Assembly: GCA_002189035.1 (NCBI GenBank)
Contig: NEEC01000008.1
Coordinates: 3,224,001-3,288,000, forward strand
From: Utricularia gibba
Lineage: Eukaryota > Streptophyta > Magnoliopsida > Lamiales > Lentibulariaceae
Length of the DNA stretch: 64,000 nt
Direction of reading: 5' to 3'
Each line of letters starts with the position of its first letter. The first letter of the stretch is position 1. This document shows positions 34,280 through 46,328 of this stretch, piece by piece. Below the pieces are notes generated by a model. The model was not told the DNA's origin, searched no databases, and saw only the letters and a program-made list of their open reading frames with translations. The translations under genes and the position numbers were made by a program.

Positions 34280-36820
34280 CTACCGGTTATCGGCTGCGCA
34301 AGCGACTTTACTCCGTCCCGATCATGCGCCTACATGATTCTCCGGGAGCCTTGAAATGCCGGATCATGATCTAAATATCTCTTGTGTTGCAGTCACTTCC
34401 CCGTTCCCTCTCAAGCAAAACTACATCCAGCAGTTGGTGCATTCTCTGGTTATGTTCTAACAGTGCCACTGCAGGATTTTATTCCATAGTCCGTCTTATT
34501 GGGCCTGATTGATGGATCAATTAATAAGAATTATCAGGCCCAATTCAAATAACGTGGATAGTTCATTCAGCCCAATCCACGACTCCCTTCTTATGTGCAT
34601 CATTAGGGGATTGGAAAACCGGGTTAAACCGAAACGAATCGAACTTTCTTAACTCCGGTTTTAGGGTTTCGGGTTTCGGGTTTGTGAATATTGGTAAAAC
34701 CTATGGTTTTTGTATAAAAAAAAGTAATTGGGATCCAGAGTCACATGATCTACTATGAGGTTGAGATTTGAAGTACGAGAGATGGGGTCAGTGGGTGTAC
34801 ATTGTCGTCGACACAAGGACAATGGGGTGGGTGACCTGCGTGGCTCTCACAAACTCCTCCATGGGACACGACAACTCACATAACTCCTCTCGATAAAATC
34901 GCATGAATGACAGACACGAATGAATAGGCAGAGGTGCATTTCCATCTTCATTGCTTCCTTCATTTACGTGGTCTTCTGGGAAACCCCATCAGGCTTCCCA
35001 TTTGTGTGTAACTCTCAGGAATGGCATTGAAATTCAGAGTCCAATGAGCGCAGTTATGAGAAACTTGAACGAGTGAATGCATGATGCGGGCGCCCACCTT
35101 CTCAAAGCTGGTTGTCTGCAAACAAAACAACCTGTGGCGTGGCTTCTTCTTGCAAGGATGCTCGAAATCGGATGTTCGAGCCGTATGGATCGCCATCGAT
35201 CCTTAATCGAATCAACCCTTTTCCGGATGAGCGCTCAAGGCCTGTTTATCATCTATCGCGAATGTTGGAATTTCGCATGCACATGGCGTTGGTTCGGATT
35301 CACCGTCACCTCTCTGTCTTGCGGACAATGGAGCGGTCCGAATGAGACAGGATGGTGTGCATGCCCAGAATGATGGTCGTTGGTCCGTTTGCGCCCCCCC
35401 GGGCGATCGATCTCTCCTTTTCATAGAGCTGATGATGCCCTTCGCCATCCTGCACGCGTGCAACATTCATCACCACCAACACACCAAACGAATACAGAAG
35501 AAAGTGATTTCAAATCTGGGTCTATATTTTATTAAAATCACTGTTTGGTTTCTGAGGAGTAAAACCACAGCCACGCACTAGACAACTATTTTTCTTCATA
35601 TTTTAAGGAGCGTAAAAGAAGAAATCTGGTCTGGTCCGAAACCCCACTCGTGGTTTTCTGACACTGAGCGTTTTTGTGTTGACCGTGGGGCGGTGAAAAC
35701 GAAGGCAGTTCGTATTGTCAGATTCCCGCATTCCTTCGCAATAAGATTTGGATCATGATGTCGTCACCGTCACCCCTCCCTCCCTCCCCTTCCACTTTTT
35801 TTAACCATATTTTTTACTATAAGTAAAATTCTTTAAAAATATTTTCATTATCAAATAGGTTCATACCAATGAAGTGTGGAAGTATGTTACATAAATCTCA
35901 TATCAATTACGAAATGTAATTGATAAATAATTTATATATAATAATTTTATCCACCTCTACATGAAACATTTTTCGAGTAAAATGATAACATAAAATCATG
36001 AGTTGAGTGACCAGTGGTGGGGCAAAGATGCTAAATTTCCAAGGGCGGTGAAAATGCCAGCTCAAAGAAGGATGAAAAAAATTTAGACGAATCTCATATT
36101 TATTATGGATGGAGTTAAAGTATAGATGAATCTTCTTTAATCTTGGATGAGACTTTTTCATCGAAAAAAATATATAAAATTTTGAAAACTAGATATCCAA
36201 AACGAATAATATTATGTAAGTTGAGTATAAATCACTATATTATCCTATTTTATTACATACAAACATATGTTTTAGATTTTTTTTTGAAATAGGATTTTTT
36301 TTTTTAAAAAAAGCGAATAAAAAAATCTTAATGTCGCGTCATGCACTCCAATAATAGAGAATAATATTAATAAAATAAAGGACTAATTGTGTGCATTGGG
36401 TGTGTGGGGGCAGGTAACGTGTGTGTGTAATAATATTTTGTAATTAATTTAATAAATAAAAATAAGAGTTCCCGTGGGGAGGAATTAGACATGAAGGTTT
36501 ACCGGGTACCGGGTACGACGTTATTGGCTGGAATATTTTGGGTTGTCTGAAAAAGTAAAACGCGATTTTTTAATTATTATTAATTGAGGGGAAAAGATTT
36601 ATTATTTATTAAATTGGTTCCGTTGCTCTTCTTAAGAATGGCGATGGCCCTCGCCCTCTGTTCCTCAGATCCTCGTTTCTCCACATACATAATTCAGAAT
36701 GCCTCGGATTCTGCATCTTCCACCAATTGATTTTCCCTTTTCCCTTTGTTCCCCATGTTCCATTTCCCATTCCCGTAGCACCGCTGTCTGATCGTCCTTT
36801 CGTATCTTGACTCTTATGTA
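34280..36820. other. Long spacer with a non-AT-rich island, no gene recognised
   Basis: The 5' end is the SMO1 3' region and the 3' end is the ORP promoter and leader. A degenerate telomere-like run (GGGTTTCGGGTTTCGGGTTT) is at about 34664-34683. The 35.0-35.5 kb part is clearly less AT-rich than its surroundings and open in several frames on both strands, but no frame shows a recognisable family. It could be a decayed gene or unknown exon. The rest (35.8-36.6 kb) is AT-rich. Confidence 0.45.
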
Positions 36821-39800
36821 ATGTGGCTGCACCCGCTTTGCTGCCTCACCATGGAGGGGCCGGCAATCGGGGACCCCTCACCGGAACCCGCCGCGCTTCT
36901 CAGAACAGGCTCCGCCATCGATTTATCGGCCGTCCCCAGATCTGAAATCAATAGCGTTGCTGGGATTCTGTACAAGTGGACTAACTTCGGGAAAGGGTGG
37001 CGATCTCGGTGGTTCACGTTGAGGAGCAACGGGGTTCTTTCCTACTCCAAGACGAGTGACGTTGAATCCCAGCCCGGAGGTGATTTGGTTTTGATCGGCT
37101 CCGGCTGCGGCGGCGACCGAAGGGGTGGGAGCAAAAGAGGGAAAAGTAGTCGCATTGTTCATTTAAAGGTGAATAATTTAGTGCTTTTCTGGAAACGGGT
37201 GTGGTTGTTGGGGTGTAAAGTAGTGGGGGAAAACCGGAAAATTGGTTGGTTTTAATTCAGGGGGAAAAAAAGTGTATTCTTCTCTTAGTAAAGAACAAGA
37301 AATGGGGGTGTCGGTCTCTGAAATCCACTTGTTTTTTGTTTCCCTTAACCTGGCAAAAGGATCTGTGTACAAATTCAACTGCAAATTTGCTTCGTTATTC
37401 GAGCCTATTGGTGTTTAGCTTCAAATGGGTGTGGGGCTTTCCTTATTCATCTTCTTCCCTTTTTTTTTAAAAGTATTTCGGGGAGAGGACACACCAAAAT
37501 GGAACTTCAGAGGTGTAGGACAACCTCGTTCTGAGTTTGCGTCAATACGTTTTCTGGTGTCTTAATCCTGGGCTAACTTTGAACTCTTCACTCTCTCTCA
37601 TTCGTTTAAGCTCATCTGATTAGATGTCTAAACCCACAATCTTCTCTACAGAGCCCAATGGGTTGGCTGTGGAACGCCACTGCTACAGCAAAGCTGATCA
37701 TTTCAAAAATTTCTCTTTCTATCTTCCCTCTAGACGCGTTGATTGCGATGCTCTTGTCTTTGTCAATGATAATGGGAACGAAGAACCTCCTTTTCTTACC
37801 TTCGGGGACAGGAAACGAACAAATGTTTGAACTTTCAATTGCATGCTGAGCTGGGAATTGTCAATTAGTTTGACTTCAAAGTGACGAAAACAGGGAACTT
37901 TTTCTATTGTTTGATTGGATGGTGTTGTTGGGCGAACAGTGTGTTCCATCAATGAGGTGATGGGTAATTTGTGCCTAGATGATGACGCTTGATTAGACCA
38001 ATCATTATTGATGTTGGGTATGATTTCATCTTCTTAGACAAAGGAATTCTGATATCATCAACTGTCCCTATCGCAGATCTGTTCGTTTCGTGAGAGCAAG
38101 TCCGATGACCGGAAGTTCTACATATTTACTGCTTCAAAGGCGCTTCATTTAAGGACCAAGACGGTGAAGGAGCGAGTAGCATGGACGCAGGCGCTCATTT
38201 CCTTGAGGAGCCTCTTTTCTCTGAGGCAGCAGAGTGTCAATGCATCGTTTCTAACCAGAGAACTGTCGGTGTCAACTGAAAGACTGAAGCAGCGCTTGCT
38301 CAAGGATGGTGTTGGAGATGGGCTTGTCAAGGAATGTGAGCAGATCATGCTTTCCGAGTTTTCTGGTATACAGGGACAGTTTCGGACACTCTGTGAGGAA
38401 CGTTCTGGTTTACTGGATACTGTAAGGAAGTTGGAGGTAATTTTCAGGTTTCTTAGTTTTGCAGTAGCACACTGGTGCATTCAGTTTGGTAATGTTATTG
38501 TGTTGAAATGTGCCATGTTTTGTATACATATTTTGGATCCCTTTTCAGAAAGAAGTTCAGTTGGATGCATCTGACATCAGTTACCCTTACCAGTTTCAGT
38601 TACATGATTTTCACTTTTCAGGCTGCCAATATTTCAGCTGAGACGCCTGGAATCAGCGACGGTGAATATCAATTGATCAAAAATATGTACATTGACACCC
38701 CATCAAGGAAGTATATTGGTATGATAATGTCTTTTTACCTGTAGATTCAGTACGGAGAAATACATGAGTTTGAATGTCCACTCCTTGAATGCCATGCATT
38801 CCCTGCATTGTTTTTCAATGTTGGCTTTCTGAGCTTCTAAAGGCTTTATATGTATTTTTCACAACTTCTGCATCCTAACTTCTTGGTGTTGTGATAGAAT
38901 GGAGCACTACTGAATCATTGGATGATGTTGAGAAGCAAGAGCTTGAAGAAACATCAGATGATGATATAAAATTCTTTGACGCAGAAGAGGAGTTGTGTCC
39001 TGAGGTGATGGTAGAGAGGGAAACTGTCAAGGTTCTTGATAACCCAAATGCAGGGAGAAAAACATTGGCCCCTAGAAGGAATAAGTTGCCCGATCCAGTT
39101 GAGAAGGAAAAGGCCATTAGCCTTTGGTCTGTAATCAAAGATAACATTGGGAAGGATCTGACAAGGGTCTGCCTCCCTGTATATTTTAATGAGCCGATTT
39201 CCTCTCTGCAAAAGTGTTTTGAAGACATGGAGTATTCTCATCTTCTGGATCAGGCTCATGAGCATGGCAAGGCGGTACGATCTTGTGCTGTCCCTTTTTA
39301 TTTACTCCTCCCAAGGACTACTAGCTTCATCTGCTTTGAAACATGCACTTGCACTGGATTGTAAATCCTTTGAGTTAAACCCGCAAGGGCTTCATTCCAG
39401 GGGAACAGTCTTATGAGAATCTTGACTGTTGCTGCATTTGCCGTGTCTGGATATGCTTCATCTGAGGGCCGACACCGTAAACCCTTCAACCCTTTGCTTG
39501 GTGAAACATATGAGGCTGATTACCCTGAGAAAGGGCTTCGCTTCTTCTCTGAAAAGGTAGTCAAACAAACAGTTACTTCCTTGCAACTGGCATTGAACTT
39601 TCATATGAACCATTTTCAGTATTCTTTGCTGCTTCTTCTTCCTCTTTGCATGGACCTGCATTACTGCTGACTATTTCCTTGGAATAGGTCAGCCACCACC
39701 CTACAGTTATTGCCTGTCACTGTGAGGGCAAAGGCTGGAAGTTTTGGTGTGACACTAATCTTAAATCCAAGTTCTGGGGAAGATCAATCCAACTTGATCC

Positions 39801-40808
39801 TGTTGGTACCCTTAACTTGGAATTCGACGACGGCGAGATCTTCAGATGGAGCAAGGTGCATCCAGCAGCAGTCTTCCTATCTACTCTTCTTTTGCTTTCT
39901 CTAGCATGATCAGCAGAGTAAACCCGGTTGTTGGTTCTCCTCAGGTCACAACCAGCATCTACAATCTTATCATTGGAAATATCAGTTGCGACCACCATGG
40001 AACAATGCATATTCAGGGCAGTGGCCAGTACTCCTGCAGGCTCAAGTTCAAGGAGAGGTCTATCATTGAACGCAGCACTCATCAGGTGCGTACCGCCTGT
40101 TATCCTTTAATGTGGAGTGCAGGGTGATCTGATCCCCTAGCATTTCACACCAGGTGCATGGAGTTGTCGAGGACGTCTCCGGGAAAAAGGTGGCTCGAGT
40201 ATTTGGCAAGTGGGACGAGAGCATGCACTGTGCTTTTGAAGAAGAAACCTGCAACGGAGAGCAGTTCTTGTTATGGAAAAGGGAAAAGCCACCTGAGAAT
40301 CTCACTCAGTATAATCTAACTTCTTTTGCTGTGACTCTGAATGAACTGACTCCAGGGCTCAAGGTATGTAACTGAAGCTCTGATCTTTCTGGTCTATGAT
40401 ATGAATGCCAAATGGATGAAATGTCTGTCTCATGGATGAAGGAGATGCTTCCACCTACAGATTCCAGGCTGAGACCTGATCAACGGTATCTAGAGAACGG
40501 GGAGTTCGAAAAGGCGAATGCTGAGAAGCTTCGACTAGAAACACGCCAGCGAATGGTACATCAAGCTCCCTCTTTTCACTGTATCCTCATCTGTATGGAG
40601 CTACTAATTGACATATTTTGATCACCGAGGGCAGTCAACAAAGCTACAAGAAAACGGCTGGAGGCCAAAATGGTTTCTTAGAGACAGAGATGGACAGTTT
40701 CGTTACACAGGCGAGTACTGGGAAGCTCGAGAAAGAGGCGACTGGGGTGAATGCTCCGATATTTTTGGTGAGATCAATCCAGAGGAGGTACCATCTTCTG
40801 TTTACTGA
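36821..40808 (+). CDS. Oxysterol-binding-protein-related protein (ORP1-type: PH + ORD)
   Basis: Ten exons: 36821-37168, 38077-38436, 38622-38718, 38898-39274, 39401-39556, 39688-39855, 39945-40085, 40154-40363, 40442-40555 and 40635-40808, giving 714 residues. A PH domain (residues about 45-165, starting [20 protein letters not shown]) is followed by a helical linker, an acidic stretch with [12 protein letters not shown] (a likely FFAT-like motif for VAP/ER binding), and the ORD ([40 protein letters not shown], signature EKVSHHP at about 445-451, [19 protein letters not shown]). Known role: lipid or sterol exchange and sensing at ER contact sites. The first [13 protein letters not shown], resembles the ORP1C N-terminus. 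The end VPSSVY is unusual; a GT donor at 40788 (PEE then gtacc) could splice to a different, unmodelled C-terminus. Confidence 0.93.
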
Positions 40809-41623
40809 GTTCTGTGGTCCATATGATCATAGAAAACAGACTTACCATAAACCTCTGTAGCAGTAAATCAAGTCCAACTGTTGGACCAAAGAAGAAGCTA
40901 GTCCTCCTCCAAACGCCATCAAGTCTGATAGCTGCTGCTCTGCAAGAGATTTCAAACCTGATAATAGCACTTGGACTGATTGTTAATCTTGTCTGGAAGA
41001 TTCCACCGTGGCCGAATCCTCCTGTGCGAGTAACCCTGTAGAAAACAGTGATTCCTGTGTTAGTGTAGGGAACTCATTGTCTGAATGCCCTGAGCCCAGA
41101 AAAGCTTATTCCTTGTTGCTTCTATTTAGCAGCACAATAGATTCCGAGTTCCCAATCATAAGCTCCGAGCAAGGCCAAGAGATGGAAGAACTAATCGAAC
41201 ACATCACACGTGTTGGGATATTGTAGGGCAGGTGGAGTGAAATCCCTCAAAAGCAGACAATGCCTTTTGTTCATTCAAGAGAAGGTGATCTCATTCACAT
41301 CCAAAACCAAAGGCTCGATCCAACTCAGTGAGAAATGGAGAGTACAACCCTACCGGACACCCCGCGTGGTCCTCCTCTACGTGCGCTTTGAGGAAGCCGG
41401 TGGCATTGCGGCGGACCGCCAGCAACATGCCAACCACGTTGAGCTATCTTCGGGAACACAGACGGACCCGTTAACCCGATCCATAATCCATAACGGGCCT
41501 GGGCCGTGCTTATTCGGAACCTTGACCAATCAGTCTGTTGTAAGAAAAAGCACCAAGCGGCTGCATGTTGTCACCGGCACCAGCGAACACAGGTTTTTCT
41601 TATCCGAGGGCTTGATCGGAAAG
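40809..41623. other. Spacer between the ORP and reductase genes
   Basis: No separate gene recognised. It remains open in the frame of the reductase from about 41210, but that extension (about 138 codons) shows no family match and is probably promoter and leader. Confidence 0.5.
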
Positions 41624-43077
41624 ATGGGGAAGTTGGTTTGTGTAACCGGCGCTTCAGGGTATATAGCATCATGGCTCGTCAAACTTCTTCTCGATCGCGG
41701 CTACACCGTCAGGGGAACTGTTCGTGATCTGGGTCAGTTCTCTCCTATCAATCTATCTGCTTCTGCCTCTCCATTTGGTAAACCTGTGAGTGGAATTAAC
41801 AGGTAGAAGTTAATGATCTTGTTTGATCAGGTAATCCCAGTAAAGTTGGGCACCTGAGATCACTTGAAGGGGCTGAGGAAAGGCTGCAGCTGTATGAAGC
41901 CGAATTGATCCAGCAAGGGAGTTTTGATAACATCATCTATGGCTGTCATGCTGTCTTCCACACAGCTTCTCCAGTTCTCCTTGAATCTGAGGATCCACAG
42001 GTTTGACATATGCTGTATATTCACATTTGGGCAGTCTAGTGATAGAGTGTTGCGGATTTTCGTATCAGAGGCAATTGATTGAGCCTGCTGTCAAGGGAAC
42101 TGTCAATGTTCTTGAATCATGTAAGAAATCGCCGTCTGTAAAGCGGGTGATCATAACATCTTCAATGGCGTCTGTGGTGTTCAATAAAAACCCCTTGAAA
42201 GCTGACGATGTAGTTGATGAAACATGGTATTCTGATCCAGTCTTCTGCGAGGAAAACAAGGTAAGCAAGGGGTTGTTAGTCTCTAGGACAAAGGGAGTAT
42301 TATAAATAACAAATGAATGTCTTCGCTTACAGAACTTTTATGCTCTATCAAAAACCTTGGCAGAGGAGGCTGCTTGGGAATTCGCAAAGGCGAATGGCAT
42401 CGAGGTGGTGACTCTGCATCCAGGCTTCGTGGTCGGTCCTCCTCTTCAGCTATCTCTCAACCTGACTTCACAAGCCATTTTGAATATCATCAGAGGTAGC
42501 TATATTTTGAACCGTATTTCCACACCCATGAGGTGCCTCTCATGGAACTGCATTCAACTACAATATATTCTTTGACATAGAACTCTAAGAAACCATAGTC
42601 TAATGAAGGGGTGCACTGAAAATGGAGAGGGACACAAGTGAAATTCCCATTGTTGATATGCAGGAAGTCACTCTGCTGGAGTCTTTCGTTATGTTGATGT
42701 AAGGGATGTAGCTCTAGCGCACATACTAGCATCAGAGAATCCTACTGCACAAGGAAGATACTGCTTGGTTGGGAGAGTTGCCCACTCTTCTCAAGTTGTC
42801 CATATATTGAAGGAGGCTTTCCCCTCTCTCCAGCTCCCTGACCCCCTCATGTGCGTATAGAAAACACAACAGCTTTCTCTTTTTTTTTAATACAGAACAA
42901 AGCACCTTCTGTCTTACATTGTTTGTTCTGCAATGCAGCACCGTGGAGAACACTGGTCCTCTTTATCGAGTGTCCCAGAACAAGACACAGAGCTTAGGCC
43001 TAGAGTTTACTGATCTAGAGGTCAGCCTCAAGGACATGGCGGAGAATTTCAAGGAAAAAGGTCTCATCAGTCTCTGA
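41624..43077 (+). CDS. NAD(P)-dependent reductase of the CCR/CAD-like extended SDR family
   Basis: Six exons: 41624-41732, 41831-42000, 42069-42260, 42333-42495, 42664-42850 and 42939-43077, giving 319 residues. The Rossmann nucleotide site TGASGYIAS is at residues 8-16, VFHTASPV near 80, serine of the triad in ITSSMAS (about 124), and Tyr160-x3-Lys164 in NFYALSK. True cinnamoyl-CoA reductases carry the KNWYCYGK signature; here the position reads NKNFYALSK, so this is a CCR-like or CAD1-like aldehyde or ketone reductase (phenylacetaldehyde reductase type) whose substrate cannot be read from sequence. Its polyadenylation signal AATAAA at 43120-43125 sits 11 bp before the stop codon of the convergent PPR gene. 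Confidence 0.92.
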
Positions 43078-43119
43078 GTTGATGCTGTACTCTAAACATG
43101 GTATTAATTGCAAACATTG

Positions 43120-43125
43120 AATAAA
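43120..43125 (+). terminator. Polyadenylation signal of the reductase gene
   Basis: A perfect AATAAA about 43 bp after the reductase stop codon. Cleavage 10-30 nt further on would fall within the last coding bases of the opposite-strand PPR gene (stop codon at 43137-43139). Confidence 0.55.
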
Positions 43126-43136
43126 TAGGCTGCCTG

Positions 43137-44978
43137 CTACCAGTAATCTCCACAGGAACATATACCGTCTCTGAAACAATGAAACCTGTTTCTATCACGC
43201 ACAACTATTTCTCTATTTTCAATCTCAGAAATTAACTTAAAGCAAGCATGGCAGTCTTCACACACGCGAAGGTTTTTAAAGATCCTGATACTTTCTCCTT
43301 GCTGTGTGTTAAGCAGTCCGAAAACCAACGCCAATTTCTCACTGTGTCCAAACAAAACCTTCTCCTTATCGTTCTCTTCCATGTCCATCAGAACCAGTGC
43401 TGTGTTTGGAACATATCCTTTTGATGTCATCTTTCTCAGCAGCTGTTTCCAAGTTACTGAAATATCTTTCATCTGCGGATGACTCTCATCCCCAGCTACG
43501 AACTCATGCACTTTCCCTTTCATATTAATCCAACTCAATCCATAAGTCTTCTTCAACCCCCTGGTTTTCATCAGCTTCCTTACTTTTGCAGCCTCCTCCC
43601 ATTGCTTGGCCCCTGAGTATATATTGGCTAGAACCACATGATAGCCATCATTTAAAGCATCTAGTTCAAGTAATCGCTGTGCTGCAACTTGAGCCATTTC
43701 TAGATTTTTGTGGATTTTGCATCCTCCAAGAAGGGCACCCCACACGGCAGAATTAGGCTTCACAGGCATCAGCTTTATTAACTCGTATGCATCTTGCAAA
43801 AGTCCGGCACGACTGAGGAGATCAACCATGCACCCATAGTGCTCAATACTTGGTTTGATACCATAATCTTCTGTCATGCTGCTAAAAAACGAACGTCCTT
43901 CCTTCACCATTCCCATATGACTACAAGCATTTAAAAGCCCAACAAAAGTAACTTCATTAGGCTTCACTCCAGCACACGTCATTTCAGAGAATAGCTCCAG
44001 AGCCTTTTTAGCTCTTCCATGAATTGCGAAACCTTGGATCATTGCAGACCACGAAACAACAGTCTTCTCCTCGTTCATTCCCTCAAAAACGTTCCATGCT
44101 TCTTGAAGGCATCCACATTTGATGTACATATCAATTAGAGTGTTGCAGACTGAGGTATTTTTCTTAAAGCCACTCTTTTTAGAATATTCATGAAGTCTAA
44201 TTCCCAAATCAAGTTCTCCAACATCGGCGCAGGCAGCTAAAACAGACACCACAGTTATCTCGTTGGCTTCGAACCCCATTTTCTCCATCCTCCGATAAAG
44301 CTCTATAGCCTTCTTAGGAAAGCCACATTGAACACAACCTGAAATCATGGTAGTCCATGACCTTATGTTTCTCTCAGGCATTTGTAAAAACATGTCATAC
44401 GCTGAATCAACATCCCCTACCTTCATTAGATGTGTGATCATTGTATTCCACGTGACAACATCTTTCTGTGGCATCTTGCTGAACATCAGAATCGCATCAT
44501 TCATTTTCCGGGAGGATGCATACAAATTCAAAATCATGTTCAGCAAAACCAAGTTCGATTGAAGTCCAAGTTTCTCTACGTAAGCATGGATGACTCTTCC
44601 ATGAAAAAGGTCAAGTAGTTGCACGCAAGCTTTGAGAACAAAGGACAAAGTATGATCATCTGGGTATAAATCATGTGCCCGCAACTGGTGAAAAAACAAA
44701 ATAGCATCATAGGGAGAGCCACTTTGAGCCAAGTCTCTCAAGCAACAATTCCACAGAAACATCTGTGGACTGTCAAGTAGCAGAAGCATTCGTTTTGCAT
44801 ACTCGAAACTTGGAGTGAGGGCACAAACTGAGGCCACGCGCTGTAGTGGGAGAACTGTGGGTGGGAGTCCAGTTTTTATCAAAACAGCATGCGCTTGCTG
44901 AACCTCACATGGAGTGCTGAACTTATGAAAAAGGTGCTGCACTGACGGAATTCCATTAATGGAGTTTGCTCCAATCAT
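43137..44978 (-). CDS. Pentatricopeptide repeat protein, PLS class with E, E+ and DYW domains
   Basis: One intronless frame of 613 residues. About a dozen P/L/S-type PPR repeats (for example DVVTWNTMITHLMKVGDVDS, NIRSWTTMISGCVQCGFPKK, VVSWSAMIQGFAIHGRAKKA) are followed by an E/E+ region (PNSAVWGALLGGCKIHKNLE) and a DYW deaminase domain with zinc-site HSE (GHSEKLALVFGLL), CEDCHACFK and the terminal CSCGDYW. Known role: binds a specific organellar RNA and can catalyse C-to-U editing in plastids or mitochondria. I see no strong targeting signal in the first residues, so the organelle is undecided. It converges tail to tail on the reductase gene with only 59 bp between stop codons. Confidence 0.95.
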   Translation of the reverse strand: MIGANSINGIPSVQHLFHKFSTPCEVQQAHAVLIKTGLPPTVLPLQRVASVCALTPSFEYAKRMLLLLDSPQMFLWNCCLRDLAQSGSPYDAILFFHQLRAHDLYPDDHTLSFVLKACVQLLDLFHGRVIHAYVEKLGLQSNLVLLNMILNLYASSRKMNDAILMFSKMPQKDVVTWNTMITHLMKVGDVDSAYDMFLQMPERNIRSWTTMISGCVQCGFPKKAIELYRRMEKMGFEANEITVVSVLAACADVGELDLGIRLHEYSKKSGFKKNTSVCNTLIDMYIKCGCLQEAWNVFEGMNEEKTVVSWSAMIQGFAIHGRAKKALELFSEMTCAGVKPNEVTFVGLLNACSHMGMVKEGRSFFSSMTEDYGIKPSIEHYGCMVDLLSRAGLLQDAYELIKLMPVKPNSAVWGALLGGCKIHKNLEMAQVAAQRLLELDALNDGYHVVLANIYSGAKQWEEAAKVRKLMKTRGLKKTYGLSWINMKGKVHEFVAGDESHPQMKDISVTWKQLLRKMTSKGYVPNTALVLMDMEENDKEKVLFGHSEKLALVFGLLNTQQGESIRIFKNLRVCEDCHACFKLISEIENREIVVRDRNRFHCFRDGICSCGDYW

Positions 44979-45380
44979 ATTAACTCTTCAGGTTTCAGAC
45001 AACACAATGCAAGAAAATCTGCTTTGCAACTGCAATACGAAACCAAATTACATCACAGCAAGCCAGGGAAAAAAAGGATTTTTTTTTTTTTTGTAATTTT
45101 CGAAGTCAAATCCCGCAGATATGACTTCCCCAGCTTCAGAGCATGCCAAATCTGACCCAAACAAATACAAGCTGACCTGTTTTTTGGAATGCTGTCATCC
45201 TTGATTGACAAACAGGCTCCACACTGATGCTTCAATCACATGATGGAGATTGCGACCAAATGGCCATTATGCCCTTCTTCTTCGATTGCGGTCAAGTTCG
45301 GTGTTGTTGTTCTCCTCTCGTGGATTTTTCGATCATTCAACGACTGCTGCTCGATCATTTGAACCGAAGGAGCTGGGATT
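44979..45380. promoter_or_regulatory. Shared divergent promoter region of the PPR and GEM-like genes
   Basis: Only about 400 bp separate the two start codons on opposite strands, so both promoters must lie here or overlap the leaders. No clear TATA element was picked out, as is usual for PPR genes. Confidence 0.45.
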
Positions 45381-46135
45381 ATGGAAAACCAGTCTTCTGG
45401 TGATCATACTAGGTCAACCCCTGAGTCAAATCAATCTTCAAAGGATCCTCTGAAGCACAGCAACACAAGGAGAAGAAACTACGCGTGGAGAATCCACCAA
45501 CACGGTAAACACCCATACCCCGACGACAATACCCTCGCCTCCCTCTAATTCATCATGGTCATCATGTTTTTTTGGTGTTGTTGAGCAGTGAAAATGGGAC
45601 CCAAGTTCTGGGAAACGGTGAAAGGGAAGCTAAACCTAGGCGCAACCATAATCCGAAAAGGAGGCCGGGAAAACATATTCAAATCCGCTTTCGGAACCAC
45701 CGACGGCGAACAGCTCCTTAAAGCGTCACAGTGCTACTTATCAACAACCGCGGGGCCAATCGCCGGCACCCTCTTCACCTCCACGGAGAAAATAGGATTT
45801 TTGAGCGAAACACTCATCACCGTGGAAAGCCCAGATGGGGCCGTGATCAGAACCCCATACAAGGTGCGCTGCATCAGAATTCCTCTAAGCTCAGCACTAC
45901 AATGAATTTAAGATAAAAAATAGAGATTTTCCCACAGGTTTCAATTCCGGTGAACAAGATTCGAGGAGTTTACGGAAGAAGCGTAGACAAGTACATTGAG
46001 GTTGTTACGGAAGACAAATTCGAGTTCTGGTTCATGGGGTTCGTGAGACATGAGAAGGCGTTGAAGAATTTGGAGAAGGCGATTTCACTCGTTGCAGATA
46101 ATGCTGGGCCGGGCATGCCCGAATATTCCTTTTAG
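45381..46135 (+). CDS. GRAM-domain GEM-like protein (ABA-responsive type)
   Basis: Three exons: 45381-45504, 45589-45863 and 45938-46135, giving 198 residues. A polar N-terminus is followed by the conserved KMGPKFWETVKGKLNLGATI block and a GRAM domain from about residue 70 (ENIFKSAFGTTDGEQLLKAS, YLSTTAGPIAGTLFTSTEKI, PYKVSIPVNKIRGV, FEFWFMGFVRHEKALKNLEK). Known of the family: GEM and GEM-like proteins are small GRAM proteins linked to ABA responses and epidermal patterning, with a PH-like fold that may bind phosphoinositides. The exact paralogue is undecided. The gene converges on TIO with stop codons 193 bp apart. Confidence 0.92.
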
Positions 46136-46328
46136 ATAATGGGCCTCAGGAAGCCCACTTTCTTATTTCTGTGATAATTTAATAATATATATTTTTAAAG
46201 ATACCATAAAAAATATTTACATTGTGAATTAAATTTCGAATATCAAAATATATATCCCATGATATTATACATTAATATTTATAAAATATTCAACATAAAA
46301 GGATCATTCATATCCAACAAAACAAAAC

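Noticed and set aside
41210-41623. 138-codon N-terminal extension of the reductase
   Set aside because: It resembles nothing in the family. The conserved protein starts at [16 protein letters not shown].
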